38,977 nt of DNA from Candidatus Dadabacteria bacterium (GCA_004356555.1 SMWY01000091.1:1-38977); one strand, 5' to 3'. Shown: positions 24,440 to 34,041, counted from the first letter of the stretch. Notes: generated from the sequence alone by a model not told the origin. Numbers and translations: made by a program.

Positions 24440-27004
24440 TCACTCTTCCCTGATTAGTTTCCCGACATCTTCTTTACCAATCCTGTATGCCGGATATATG
24501 CCGGCTGCAATAGCGGCGATTAAAGCTATCACAATAGCCTCCATAATATATTTAGGCTCTAAAACAAAATTCAAAGTCCATCCGAATGAGCGGAGATTAA
24601 TCACATAAATAAGTATTAATGAAAGCACTACTCCAAGTGGTATTGAAAAAAGCCCCGCTGTAAGACCCATCAGCCCGTTCTCTAAAAACATCATCCTTCG
24701 AAGCTGTGATACAGTCATACCTAACGCACGAAATACCCCGAACTCACGACCCCTTTCTAACTGAAGCGCCATGAGTGAGCTTAGTACACTTATGAAAGCT
24801 ACAATTGCAATTAAGATTCTTAAAGCAGATGTAACGGTAAATGTCCTGTCAAAGGTGTTAATCGCCGATTTTTTAAGCGCGGTATTTGATCTGATATTGA
24901 GGTTATGGTCTTTAGACAAATATGCTCTAAGCTCTTCTACAGTCTTATCAACATCATCGCCAGGCAAAAGATAAACACCAAGCGAGTTAATTTGATTATC
25001 ACCCCAATTAGAGCGGAACACCTCATCTGAAATTAGAACTACACCTGCCTGTGAGCCGTAGTCATAATAAACCCCAGCTATTTCAAACTCTTTTACTCCC
25101 TTGTCAGTCGGAAGCTCAATCACATTTCCGGGGCCGGGCTTTATATTATTTCTGTAGGCAAATGACTCTGAGATAAGTACGGAGCTATCTTTCATTTGAT
25201 CCCAGAGCTTTTCATTATTCCCTCTATTCCAAATAAAACTTCTATTCTTTGCTGCTAAGTCCTCTGTAACTGCGACCAGATTAAACAGACCGTAAACGGA
25301 GCTCTGAAATTGAACTCTCCTTACGGTTGAGACTCTATCTACTCCCGGGAAATTTTCGACTTCTGCTCTTAAGGCAGGATCGAGCCCTGCCTTACCGCTG
25401 ATATTTGAAGATGGCATCGATATGAAAATGTCCGCGGTAAGAGCAATATCAATCCAATTCACCACAGTGCTTCGGAAACTACCTATCATAATGCTCACAC
25501 TTAATATCACAGAAATTGCGACAGTAAGGGAAGCAATAGCAATCCCTGTGCGGCTAGTGGACCTTAGTATATTACGGGGGGCCATACGTCCGATCACAGA
25601 GGTCTGGCTTAAAATAAGCGAGAAAAAACGCATAGAGACAGCAGTGCAGACGGGAACTATGAGCGACGCACCAAATAATATTAAGAATACCGAAATAAGA
25701 CTAAGCACGAGACTCTTTGTCGGTAGAAGTATTAGAATAAAACCAAGACCGATAAAAACGAGGCCTGAGAGAGTAAGGAACGGAACTATTTTGATAAAAT
25801 ATTTCTCAAGCCCAGAGCGGCGAAGAACATTAATAGGGCTAATACGGGAAGCCTCGAATGCAGGAACAATAGCGGCTAATAATGCGGCTAATATGCCCGC
25901 CAACATTCCTTTAACAATGGTTTCCGGAGAGACTGTAAAATTTGTAACCGTGAGAGTAAAATAAAGGTCATTAATTGTAGTGGTTACAAGCTCTACTATC
26001 CCGCGACCTAATAATATCCCGCCTATAACACCGATCAGACTCGCGATGGTGCCAATTATTAGCGCTTCTACCAAAACCATTTTAAATATTTGGCGGCGTG
26101 TAACACCGATTGACCTAAGTGTTCCGATAATCGAGCGCCTCTGTATTACCGAGAATGAAACTATGTTATAGATCAGAAAGACTCCTACGAAAAGTGCCAA
26201 TAGACTAAGGGCGGTCAGGTTAAGTTCAAACGAGCGGGTCAGGCTTTTTGCAGAACCCAAGAGCATGTCCTTTTTGTTGATTTCAATTGTGGGAGGAAGC
26301 ATATCCTTAATGCGTTTTAGATCTTCGACTCCTTTCGGAGTATTTTCATCAATAACCAGATCAATTTGGGATAAAACACCTAGCTTGCCAAGCAGTTCCT
26401 GAGCTGTGGATATGTCTGTAAGGACAATGCCACCTAAACTTTCCGAAAGCCCATCATCATTTGAATCAAGAAAACCTACTACTTCTATGTTGAGAGTTTT
26501 TGAGCCGTAACTTATTTTTAGTACACTTCCGGTATCGATACCGGCACTTTGGGCTAACTGCGGGGATATAAGAGCAGTGCCGGGCTTAGTCATCAATTCA
26601 CTCAAAGTATTCTGTGAAAGGTTACCAATAGGGCTAGTTTTATTATCATAAAATATTAAATCCGCAAAAAAGTCAATTCCTAAAAGACGTACAGCCCTGC
26701 CGCCAAGCTCTACTATATTTACATAATCCTCTACAATGGGAGCTATATTACGAATACCTAATTCGAGCCTAAGGTCCTTATATATTGTTTCATCAATATG
26801 TGAGTATGTACCTAATATCTGGTGCGTGCTCTTACTTGATAGCATCTCCTTAGAAAGAGTGAATGAGCGGCTTGCACTTTGATTTGCAATATCCACTGAT
26901 ACCACCAGAGCCACGCCAAACGCTATTCCGATAATTAGAAGAATGTTCTGGAGCAAGTGCTTTTTGATATAACCGAAACTGACAAGAAAGAGTGGATAAT
27001 TCAT
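24440..27004 (-). CDS. ABC transporter permease, two FtsX/MacB-like domains (AttF/AttG-like)
   Basis: 854 aa inner-membrane protein. N-terminal TM1 (about 14-35) is followed by a large periplasmic MacB-PCD-like domain (about 40-250), an FtsX helix cluster (about 260-385, with RRSIIGTLRSIGVTRRQIFK), further helices (about 405-510), a second periplasmic domain (about 530-720) and a second FtsX block (about 735-845, with EFGVFRALGMTVSQLRRMMF). A fused tandem permease like this acts as a complete membrane half. The family moves lipids or lipoproteins or senses envelope cargo rather than importing small solutes. It lies 23 bp after the ATPase gene and 14 bp before the AttH-like gene. Confidence 0.93.
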   Translation of the reverse strand: MNYPLFLVSFGYIKKHLLQNILLIIGIAFGVALVVSVDIANQSASRSFTLSKEMLSSKSTHQILGTYSHIDETIYKDLRLELGIRNIAPIVEDYVNIVELGGRAVRLLGIDFFADLIFYDNKTSPIGNLSQNTLSELMTKPGTALISPQLAQSAGIDTGSVLKISYGSKTLNIEVVGFLDSNDDGLSESLGGIVLTDISTAQELLGKLGVLSQIDLVIDENTPKGVEDLKRIKDMLPPTIEINKKDMLLGSAKSLTRSFELNLTALSLLALFVGVFLIYNIVSFSVIQRRSIIGTLRSIGVTRRQIFKMVLVEALIIGTIASLIGVIGGILLGRGIVELVTTTINDLYFTLTVTNFTVSPETIVKGMLAGILAALLAAIVPAFEASRISPINVLRRSGLEKYFIKIVPFLTLSGLVFIGLGFILILLPTKSLVLSLISVFLILFGASLIVPVCTAVSMRFFSLILSQTSVIGRMAPRNILRSTSRTGIAIASLTVAISVILSVSIMIGSFRSTVVNWIDIALTADIFISMPSSNISGKAGLDPALRAEVENFPGVDRVSTVRRVQFQSSVYGLFNLVAVTEDLAAKNRSFIWNRGNNEKLWDQMKDSSVLISESFAYRNNIKPGPGNVIELPTDKGVKEFEIAGVYYDYGSQAGVVLISDEVFRSNWGDNQINSLGVYLLPGDDVDKTVEELRAYLSKDHNLNIRSNTALKKSAINTFDRTFTVTSALRILIAIVAFISVLSSLMALQLERGREFGVFRALGMTVSQLRRMMFLENGLMGLTAGLFSIPLGVVLSLILIYVINLRSFGWTLNFVLEPKYIMEAIVIALIAAIAAGIYPAYRIGKEDVGKLIREE

Positions 27005-27027
27005 ATTAAGTAGATACCAACATTACA

Positions 27028-27726
27028 TTATTCAGAAAAAAGTTTCCCATTATGAATGGTGTAAACCTGGTCTGCATATTCTATTATCTCAAGACTATGA
27101 GTAGCAAATATCATAGTTTTTTCTTCCTCACGGGCCACACCCAGGAGCAGGGCCAGTATTTCTTTTGCAGTCTCATCGTCTAAATTTCCTGTAGGTTCAT
27201 CGGCCAGAACTAAATCCGGATCGTTGATAAGAGCCCGCGCGATTGCAACACGCTGCTGCTCCCCTCCTGACAGGACGTCCGGGTAAGAATTCAATCTATC
27301 GCCCAGATTAACTCTTTCTAACAATTCCCCGGCACGAAGCCGACTTTCCTGACTGTTTGTACCATTTAATTCACAGGGCAGTGCTACGTTCTCAATTACA
27401 CTTAGTGTAGGAATAAGGTTGAAGAACTGAAAAATTATCCCGACCTGGTTCCTTCTGATCAAAGTGAGCTGATCTTCTGAAAGACCTGAAAGAAGAGTCT
27501 CCCCAATCCATACTTCACCACTATCCGGATAATCAATGCCGGAGATAAGATTAAGCAGTGTAGTCTTACCCGAGCCGCTCTTTCCTACTAATGCGATAAT
27601 CTCGCCTTGATAGAACTCAGCATTTATATTGTCAATAATGTTAATGCTTGCCCCAGCCTCTTGGTAATATTTGCAAAGGTTTTTGAGGCGAAGTTTTATA
27701 TGTCTCTTAGAGTTTTCTTTAGACAT
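27028..27726 (-). CDS. ABC transporter ATP-binding protein (LolD/MacB family, AttE-like)
   Basis: 232 aa, single nucleotide-binding domain. Walker A GKSGSGKTT (48-56), Q-loop GIIFQFFNLIPTLSV, signature LSGGEQQR (152-159), Walker B DLVLADEPTGNLD (171-183) and the H-loop in ATHSLE. The LIPTLSVIENVALP and ADEPTGNLD wording places it in the LolD/MacB/FtsE branch that pairs with FtsX-type permeases, which fits the next gene. No good ribosome site precedes ATG 27726, so the start is somewhat uncertain. Confidence 0.95.
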   Translation of the reverse strand: MSKENSKRHIKLRLKNLCKYYQEAGASINIIDNINAEFYQGEIIALVGKSGSGKTTLLNLISGIDYPDSGEVWIGETLLSGLSEDQLTLIRRNQVGIIFQFFNLIPTLSVIENVALPCELNGTNSQESRLRAGELLERVNLGDRLNSYPDVLSGGEQQRVAIARALINDPDLVLADEPTGNLDDETAKEILALLLGVAREEEKTMIFATHSLEIIEYADQVYTIHNGKLFSE

Positions 27727-27866
27727 TTAAGAATGGTTAAATCTGAATTTATAGATCTAATTTAAGAGTAATGACATCTCAATCTATTTCAAGGCCGGGC
27801 TAATTTAGTGAATTATAGATCCTTACTTTATGGGATTTAATTGCTGGAAGAAAAATAGGAATCAGC

Positions 27867-29360
27867 TTATTCCGCTATTAACTTATATTTTTCCATTCTT
27901 CCTTCTACGGGCTTATATTCAATCTCTAAACCGTGTTTTTCCTCAAGACGTTTGAGATTATCTTTTTCTGAATCTAATAAGCTCTTAATTACAACTGGGT
28001 TTGCCTGTACGGTGATCTTTTTATTCACAGGTTTAGTCAGGCGTTTTTTGATATCCCTAATTATTTCATAGGAAATAGTGTCTATAGATTTTAAATATCC
28101 TATACCGTCACAACTAAAACAAGGCTCAGCCAGTTCTTTTAAAATACTTTCTCTCAGGCGCTGGCGGGTCATTTGAATAACTCCGAAAGGAGACATTTCA
28201 AGTACAACGGATCGGGCTCTATCATGTTTAAGAGCCTCTACAAAACACTCGTAAATTCCTTCTCTCAGCTGGCGGCTTTTAATATCTATAAAATCTATTA
28301 CAATTATCCCCACGAGATTTCTTAATCTTATTTGTCTTACTATTTCTAAGGCGGATTCCACATTTATATTATAGATAGTTTCCTCTGGGTCTTTCCCGCT
28401 TTGATATCTGCCTGTATTCACATCTATGACTGTTAGCCCTTCCGCTTCCTCAATAATGATATGCCCGCCCGATTTAAGCCAAACCTTTTTCTTAAATATC
28501 TTCTTTATCTCATTTTCAACTCCGTATTTTGAGAACAAGGGGTTAGAGTCTTTATACAACTCCACATCTACATTAGAATCAGGGAAATTGCGCTTTAAAT
28601 AGTTAGTAATTTCCCTGTATGCATTATCTGAATCCACTACTATCTTATTGACTTTGTTTGAGACAAAATCTCTAGCAGCTTTAAGGTAAAGTTTAGGTTC
28701 TTCATAAATTAACGAGGGTCCACTCTTTTCTTCATTAGCTTTCTTAACACCTTCCCATATGGAAAGAAGCTCCTTTAAATCCTGTGCAAGTTCTTTCTCG
28801 GAAACTCCCGCGCTCGCAGTTCTCGCAATTAACCCACTCCCTTCAGGTTTTAGCTTTTTAATTGATTCACTTAATCTCTCCCTTTCTTCACTATCTTCAA
28901 TTTTTCGGGATATCCCGACTATATCTATGCTTCCTAACAGCACCAAATACTTTCCGGGAATAGCAATATAGGATGATAGCTTTGCCCCTTTGCCACTAAC
29001 AGATTCTTTTAACACCTGAACTAGAACATGCTGCCCTTCTCTTAAGATGTCCTGGATCAGATTCTTTTGTTGCTTATTAAAATCTTGGACACTATCCTCT
29101 TCACCGTTCTCAAGAAAAAACTCATAGAGAGTGTCTTCCTGCACATCTTCGACCGAGATAAAACCGGCTTTTTCTATACCAATATCTATAAAGGCAGCCT
29201 GCATCCCAGGAACTACTTTTCCCACTTTGCCCTTATATATATTTCCGACTATCCGCGGTGTGGACTTCCTCTCAATATAGAGCTCTGCAACAGAACCATT
29301 TTCCATAACTGCAACTCTGGTTTCGTTGAATGTTACATTTATTAAAATTTGGTTGTCCAT
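27867..29360 (-). CDS. rng: Ribonuclease G/E family endoribonuclease
   Basis: 497 aa, RNase G-like length (no long RNase E C-terminal scaffold). The N-terminal S1 domain (about 38-128; VGNIYKGKVGKVVPGMQAAF) is interrupted by an acidic insertion. The catalytic DNase I-like domain has the magnesium aspartates in TVIDVNTGRY (D313) and IIVIDFIDI (D356). The Zn-link is CFSC (414-417), a variant of the usual CPxC, followed by DGIGYLKS. It processes rRNA 5' ends and decays mRNA in the family. A TATAAT box (29413-29408) lies about 48 bases upstream. Pcm is upstream on the same strand, 78 bp away. Confidence 0.95.
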   Translation of the reverse strand: MDNQILINVTFNETRVAVMENGSVAELYIERKSTPRIVGNIYKGKVGKVVPGMQAAFIDIGIEKAGFISVEDVQEDTLYEFFLENGEEDSVQDFNKQQKNLIQDILREGQHVLVQVLKESVSGKGAKLSSYIAIPGKYLVLLGSIDIVGISRKIEDSEERERLSESIKKLKPEGSGLIARTASAGVSEKELAQDLKELLSIWEGVKKANEEKSGPSLIYEEPKLYLKAARDFVSNKVNKIVVDSDNAYREITNYLKRNFPDSNVDVELYKDSNPLFSKYGVENEIKKIFKKKVWLKSGGHIIIEEAEGLTVIDVNTGRYQSGKDPEETIYNINVESALEIVRQIRLRNLVGIIVIDFIDIKSRQLREGIYECFVEALKHDRARSVVLEMSPFGVIQMTRQRLRESILKELAEPCFSCDGIGYLKSIDTISYEIIRDIKKRLTKPVNKKITVQANPVVIKSLLDSEKDNLKRLEEKHGLEIEYKPVEGRMEKYKLIAE

Positions 29361-29407
29361 GGGGATTATTCAAAACGTCTTTATCTAAATCTTGATAATA
29401 GATTTTA

Positions 29408-29413
29408 ATTATA
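29408..29413 (-). promoter_or_regulatory. Candidate -10 box upstream of rng
   Basis: Perfect TATAAT on the minus strand, 47 bases before the rng ATG. The hexamer 17 bases upstream (TTTCAT) is a poor -35, so the site is only suggestive. Confidence 0.3.
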
Positions 29414-29438
29414 GTCTATAAGCTATACATATGAAAGC

Positions 29439-30110
29439 TTACGTATTGTTTGATTGTCCGGTCATGGGTACAAAACGGACGGCTGTGATTTTCTTTCTCT
29501 TTACGCCTTCGTTGGTATTTTCAATCAAGAGGAGTTCCTGGCTCAAATCCCCTACCGGGATGATCATTCTGCCGCCCTGGCTGAGCTGCTCTATTAGTTT
29601 ATCGGGTATATCGGCGGGCGCTGCAGTTACTATTATGCCCTCAAAAGGAGCATTCTCTTCCCACCCCCTATAACCGTCGCCAATCCTGTATTTAATATTC
29701 GAATATCCTAACTTTTCTAAAGTTTTGCGGGCGTTAGCAGCAGTATCTTCAATTATTTCAATCGTATACAGATCACATCCAGTTTCGGCAAGGATAGCCG
29801 ACTGGTAGCCTGAGCCGGTACCGATTTCTAAAATTTTTTTACCCGGCGAAGGATTTAGAAGCTCGGTCATAAGGGCAACCATATAAGGCTGAGATACTGT
29901 CTGTTCCTTTTCTATCGGGATCGGTTTATCATCATAAGCAGAATCCAGATAATCCTTTGGGACGAATAGATGCCTCTTAACTTTTAGCATTGCCTTAAGT
30001 ACTCTTGCATCCTTAATTCCCCTTAAGACAATTTGATTTTCCACCATGTCCCAGCGTCTTTCTATATATCTATCTTCATCAATACCTTCAGATAAACCAG
30101 GGGGATTCAT
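29439..30110 (-). CDS. pcm: Protein-L-isoaspartate O-methyltransferase
   Basis: Uses SAM to methylate isoaspartyl residues so that damaged proteins can be repaired. 223 aa, typical. It has MVENQIVLRGIKDARVL near the start, the catalytic-region TVSQPYMVALM (71-81) with Ser73, SAM motif I LEIGTGSGYQSA (94-105) and the post-motif GYSNIKYRIGDGYRGW. GRMIIPVGD near the C-terminus is also diagnostic. No ribosome site is evident before ATG 30110, so the first about 20 residues are uncertain. Cytoplasmic. Confidence 0.95.
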   Translation of the reverse strand: MNPPGLSEGIDEDRYIERRWDMVENQIVLRGIKDARVLKAMLKVKRHLFVPKDYLDSAYDDKPIPIEKEQTVSQPYMVALMTELLNPSPGKKILEIGTGSGYQSAILAETGCDLYTIEIIEDTAANARKTLEKLGYSNIKYRIGDGYRGWEENAPFEGIIVTAAPADIPDKLIEQLSQGGRMIIPVGDLSQELLLIENTNEGVKRKKITAVRFVPMTGQSNNT

Positions 30111-30200
30111 ATAAAGAGAATAACACTAATTTGCTATTAATTAATAAGGACTGGAAAAGCCATAAATTAAGACAAACATCCTGATTGTATTTTTAAATGG

Positions 30201-30605
30201 CTATTTACCCATTTTGATTATGGTCTCAAAATCTTTTTTTGTAACGGGCATAACAGAAAGTCTGCTATGTGTAACCAGAGGGACTTTTTCTAGGCGTTTG
30301 TCATTTTTAATATCCGAAAGTGAAACGGGGCTGTTTAGTTTATTTACCGGCTCTATATCAACCACAACCCATCTGTCGTCTTGGGTTGTAGGGTCCTGAT
30401 AGAACTCCTTTATTACCCTGGCAACACCCACGACTTCCTTACCTTCGTTGCTGTGGTAATAGAGAACCAAATCCCCTTTTTCCATGGACTTGAGATTATT
30501 TCTTGCCTGGTAGTTCCTAACACCGTCCCAGTAAGTCGAGCCGTCTTTAAGTAGATCATCCCAGGAATATTTAAATGGTTCTGATTTAACAAGCCAGTAA
30601 TTCAT
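30201..30605 (-). CDS. EVE-domain protein (PUA-like, modified-base reader family)
   Basis: 134 aa from ATG 30605, chosen because MNYWLVKSEPFKYSWDDL is the standard start of the family; the longer form from 30620 would add five residues without a ribosome site. Further EVE signatures: WDGVRNYQARNNLKSM, GDLVLYYHSNEGKEVVGVA and DPTTQDDRWVVVDI. EVE domains are PUA relatives thought to bind modified DNA or RNA bases; this single-domain form matches the thymocyte nuclear protein 1-like group found across bacteria. It neighbours pcm and rng (RNA/protein maintenance) but 90 bp separates it from pcm. Confidence 0.92.
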   Translation of the reverse strand: MNYWLVKSEPFKYSWDDLLKDGSTYWDGVRNYQARNNLKSMEKGDLVLYYHSNEGKEVVGVARVIKEFYQDPTTQDDRWVVVDIEPVNKLNSPVSLSDIKNDKRLEKVPLVTHSRLSVMPVTKKDFETIIKMGK

Positions 30606-30695
30606 AAAGTTTATTATCATTGATAAACTGTATTTTTCAAATGCTAGAATTTTGGACCTTCCTCAAATGTAATATTCCTGTATATTTATAGGCAA

Positions 30696-31382
30696 ATGGA
30701 ATTTTCGAGTCGATACAGACCAATATTTCTCCTCATATTTACACTTGTTATCCTACAAAGTTCAACGCTACTTGCACAAAATGGCGATAATAACAACTTG
30801 GTAGCTGCACGAGCCCCGTCTATATATATTGTAGGCAAGATGGCACTGATACCATTTAGTTCAAAACAAACGCTATCATTAGAACAATCCGAAGAATCAC
30901 TTTCAGATATTGAGCGGTATCTCACTATATCTCTTTACGATGCTCTTGTTTTACAAACCTCGGGCATGGCGGATGTTGAAATATTACCGCTGAAAAAGTC
31001 GGATACTGAATTTACCAAGTTAGAATCGGGGAAACCAAAAATATATTACAAAGATATAGCTATCGATGTGGGAAGGATTCTGGACGCCGATTCGGTAATG
31101 GTTGGAGTTATTTCAGAGTACACGGAAAGAGGCGGATCACAGTGGGGGATAGAATCTCCGCCAACCGTATCTTTTAGAGTAGAGGTACTAAGCACAAAAG
31201 ACGGAAGGGTGATATGGGAGACATATTTCACAGAAACACAAAAGCCCTTATTTGACAACCTGTTTGAAATAAAGAAGTTTGTAAAAAGAGGGGGCAAATG
31301 GATATCTGCAGATGAGCTTGCAAAAGAGGGCGCTAGAAAGATAGCTCAAAGGTTTAGCAGATTTCTACTGGAGAAAAGATGA
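30696..31382 (+). CDS. Secreted protein with a CsgG/TolB-N-like nucleotide-fold domain, function unknown
   Basis: 228 aa. A signal peptide (residues 1 to about 27; a hydrophobic IFLLIFTLVIL core ending SSTLLAQ) precedes a mature domain that reads like the small CsgG/TolB N-terminal-type folds: KMALIPFSSKQ, YLTISLYDALVLQTSGMADVEILP, VGRILDADSVMVGVISEY and VEVLSTKDGRVIWETYFTE. It is probably periplasmic or outer-membrane-associated; there is no clear lipobox. Its stop overlaps the hisA start in ATGA, which is striking since histidine synthesis is cytoplasmic. The family call is from pattern only. Confidence 0.68.
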   Translation: MEFSSRYRPIFLLIFTLVILQSSTLLAQNGDNNNLVAARAPSIYIVGKMALIPFSSKQTLSLEQSEESLSDIERYLTISLYDALVLQTSGMADVEILPLKKSDTEFTKLESGKPKIYYKDIAIDVGRILDADSVMVGVISEYTERGGSQWGIESPPTVSFRVEVLSTKDGRVIWETYFTETQKPLFDNLFEIKKFVKRGGKWISADELAKEGARKIAQRFSRFLLEKR

Positions 31383-32101
31383 TAATTATCCCTGCCATAG
31401 ATCTTAAAGACGGAAAGTGTGTAAGACTTTTTAAAGGGAAGGAGGAACAAGTAACGGTATTTTCCGAAAATCCCTCTGAAGTAGCAAGAGAGTGGGATGA
31501 ATCAGGAGCTAAGTGGATTCACGTGGTAGACCTTGACGGTGCCTTCTCAGGTAAACCTAGAAATTTTAACGTCATTAAATCTATTGTAGATTCGGCATCC
31601 TGCCCGGTCCAAGTTGGCGGAGGCATAAGGAATATAGATACTGTACGAGAGTATGTCGGAATCGGTGTTAAAAGAATAATATTAGGAACTGCTGCATTTA
31701 GCGACGAGGATTTTTTAAGGAATGCCTGCAGCGAATTTCCAGAAGAAATCGCAGTTGGAATCGATACTAAAAACGGGAAAATAGCCGTTAAAGGCTGGAC
31801 TGAAGTAATAGACCAAAGTACCGAGGAAGTGCTCGAGAATCTACATGAAGTTGGTGTATCGGTGGTACTTAATACTAATATCGACAGAGACGGAACTATG
31901 GAAGGAATAAATATTGAGGGTGCAAGAGAATTTATAAACGAATCTCCGATTCCTGTAATCGCCTCAGGCGGAATTGCTACAATGGAAGATCTTGAGAAAC
32001 TGGCTTCAATTGAGCATTTAGGCTTATATGGTGCTATACTAGGGAAGTCAATTTACACTGGTAGTATTAATCTAAAAGAGGCAATACAAAGGTACTCCTA
32101 A
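31379..32101 (+). CDS. hisA: ProFAR isomerase (phosphoribosylformimino-AICAR ribotide isomerase)
   Basis: Opens the ribose ring of ProFAR to PRFAR in histidine synthesis. 240 aa (beta/alpha)8 barrel made of two half-barrels. Catalytic acids are in IPAIDLKDGKCVRLF (Asp8) and the second half-barrel VGIDTKNGKIAVKGW; phosphate loops are QVGGGIRN and ASGGIATMEDL. ATG at 31379 overlaps the previous stop by 4 bases, and hisF starts one base after its stop. The WTEVIDQS segment (Trp) supports HisA over bifunctional PriA. Confidence 0.97.
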   Translation: MIIIPAIDLKDGKCVRLFKGKEEQVTVFSENPSEVAREWDESGAKWIHVVDLDGAFSGKPRNFNVIKSIVDSASCPVQVGGGIRNIDTVREYVGIGVKRIILGTAAFSDEDFLRNACSEFPEEIAVGIDTKNGKIAVKGWTEVIDQSTEEVLENLHEVGVSVVLNTNIDRDGTMEGINIEGAREFINESPIPVIASGGIATMEDLEKLASIEHLGLYGAILGKSIYTGSINLKEAIQRYS

Positions 32102-32102
32102 A

Positions 32103-32861
32103 ATGTTATCGAAGAGAATAATACCCTGTTTGGATGTAAAGGACGGAAGGGTGGTTAAAGGGGTTAATTTCGTCAATTTAAGAGACGCCGGGGACCCCGT
32201 TGAAATTGCAAAGAAGTATAGTGATGAGGGGGCTGATGAGATCTGTTTCCTGGATATAACCGCCTCTAATGAAGAAAGAGAAACTATGATTGACGTAGTT
32301 GAACGTACAGCAGCGCAGGTATTCGTTCCGCTTACCGTAGGCGGGGGCGTGAGGACTCTTGATGATGTGAGACAGATATTATTAGCCGGGGCCGATAAAG
32401 TCTCAATAAACACTGCAGCAGTGAAAAACCCTGATTTCGTAAAAGAAGCCGCAGATAAGTTTGGAAGCCAGTGCATAGTGGTCGCTATAGACGCTAGAAG
32501 TGTAGGTGATAGCAAATGGGAAGTTTTCACTCACGGCGGAAGAAACCCTACCGGAATAGACGCTGTAGAATGGGCTCAAAAAATGGAGGACTACGGTGCA
32601 GGGGAGATTCTTCTTACAAGCATGGATAAAGACGGAACAAAATCAGGCTATGACCTTCCTCTTACAAAAACCATATCACGCAACCTGAGAATACCTATAA
32701 TTGCCTCAGGCGGAGCCGGAAATCTCGAACACCTGTCAGATGGGGTAAAACTTGGGGAAGCTGACGCCGTACTGGTCGCCTCCATTTTTCACTACGGAGA
32801 ATATACTATTAAGGAAGCCAAGGAATTCTTAAGCGCCAATGGTATACCAGTAAGACTTTAA
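32103..32861 (+). CDS. hisF: Imidazole glycerol phosphate synthase cyclase subunit
   Basis: Uses ammonia from HisH to turn PRFAR into imidazole glycerol phosphate and AICAR. 252 aa, full length. Catalytic Asp11 in IPCLDVKDGRVVKG, Asp130-type residue in VVAIDAR, phosphate loops TVGGGVR and ASGGAGNLEHL. Directly behind hisA by one base. The HisH partner and other his genes are not in the window, so the his pathway is split in this genome. Confidence 0.98.
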   Translation: MLSKRIIPCLDVKDGRVVKGVNFVNLRDAGDPVEIAKKYSDEGADEICFLDITASNEERETMIDVVERTAAQVFVPLTVGGGVRTLDDVRQILLAGADKVSINTAAVKNPDFVKEAADKFGSQCIVVAIDARSVGDSKWEVFTHGGRNPTGIDAVEWAQKMEDYGAGEILLTSMDKDGTKSGYDLPLTKTISRNLRIPIIASGGAGNLEHLSDGVKLGEADAVLVASIFHYGEYTIKEAKEFLSANGIPVRL

Positions 32862-32891
32862 TTCAGAGTATTAAACAGATGGAGTTTAATC

Positions 32892-33941
32892 TTGACTATA
32901 AGAGAACAGCTTGAAGAAATAGAAAGGGGGATCTTGTCCCCTCTCGCTTCACTTAGTGCAGAGACAAAGGGGAGAATGAAGCCTGAAGAACAATGCGCTA
33001 TTCGAACCGATTTCCAAAGAGACAGAGACAGGGTTATACACTCAAAATCATTTAGAAGAATGAAACACAAGACACAGGTGTTTCTCTCCCCTACTGATGA
33101 TCACTATAGAACAAGGCTTACGCACGTAATAGAGGTGGCCCAGATCGCAAGAACGATTTCTAAAGCGCTAAGATTAAATGAAGACCTGACAGAGGCGATA
33201 GCACTAGGTCATGATCTTGGGCACACACCATTTGGACATGCTGGAGAAGCAATGCTTAATGAAATATTTCCCGGAGGCTTTAAGCACGTTATACATAGCC
33301 TACGGGTGGTAGATGTTCTGGAGAAAGGCGGTGAGGGACTAAACCTTACTTACGAAGTAAGGGACGGAATTTCTAAGCACTCAAAAGGCATGGGTGCGAT
33401 AGATAATCCGAAATACAGACCTAAGACTATGGAGGGTCAAGTTGTTAGAATCTCAGATTTAGTGGCCTATGCTAATCATGATTTAGATGATGCAATCCGC
33501 TCTGGAATTATAACAATTGATGATGTTCCCAAGAACTGTACTAAAACTTTAGGAAAAACTAATTCCGAGAGAATAAACAAAATGGTCACAGACATAATAT
33601 TTGAAACAAAAAATCTCGATGAGAAGAGAGTAGTTTCAAGTCCTGGAGTTGAACAAGCCATGCTTGAGTTGAGAAGCTACCTGTTTAATACGGTTTACAT
33701 GAACGATAAGATTAAAAACAATTTTGATAAGGCAAAAAAAGTAATAAAAGAACTCTACGAATATTTTTGTGAGAACCAGGATGAATTTAAGATTATATAT
33801 CCGAGAGAGCCTAGAGACGGAGAAACTCCGGAACGAGCGGTATGCGATTTCATAGCCTCTATGACGGATTCATACGCTATTACTCTTTATGAAAAGATAT
33901 TTTTGCCCAAGAGATGGCATGGAGATATAAGTGCATTTTAA
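32892..33941 (+). CDS. dGTPase-like HD-domain triphosphohydrolase
   Basis: 349 aa deoxynucleoside triphosphate triphosphohydrolase of the Dgt/SAMHD1-type HD superfamily, which releases tripolyphosphate from dNTPs. HD residues: His78 (TRLTHVIEVAQIA), His107-Asp108 (GHDLGHTPFGHAGE) and Asp197 (YANHDLDD). The FQRDRDRVIHSKSFRRMKHK region (41-60) is the conserved substrate/nucleic-acid patch. The start is TTG at 32892, backed by GGAG nine bases upstream. It follows hisF by 30 bp and is probably in the same operon. Confidence 0.94.
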   Translation: MTIREQLEEIERGILSPLASLSAETKGRMKPEEQCAIRTDFQRDRDRVIHSKSFRRMKHKTQVFLSPTDDHYRTRLTHVIEVAQIARTISKALRLNEDLTEAIALGHDLGHTPFGHAGEAMLNEIFPGGFKHVIHSLRVVDVLEKGGEGLNLTYEVRDGISKHSKGMGAIDNPKYRPKTMEGQVVRISDLVAYANHDLDDAIRSGIITIDDVPKNCTKTLGKTNSERINKMVTDIIFETKNLDEKRVVSSPGVEQAMLELRSYLFNTVYMNDKIKNNFDKAKKVIKELYEYFCENQDEFKIIYPREPRDGETPERAVCDFIASMTDSYAITLYEKIFLPKRWHGDISAF

Positions 33942-34041
33942 GAATATTAATTTCAGGTAACCTATATCCTTTCGAAAATACCCCATATTAAACATTTATA
34001 GACTTTAGCTAATTTTAAGACTACTTTGTTAGGTGCAAAAA

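Noticed and set aside
25422..25964. 180-codon plus-strand frame inside the ABC permease
   Set aside because: It lies fully antisense to a well-supported FtsX-type permease; its composition (Ile/Arg/Thr-rich, no domain) is that of a shadow frame.
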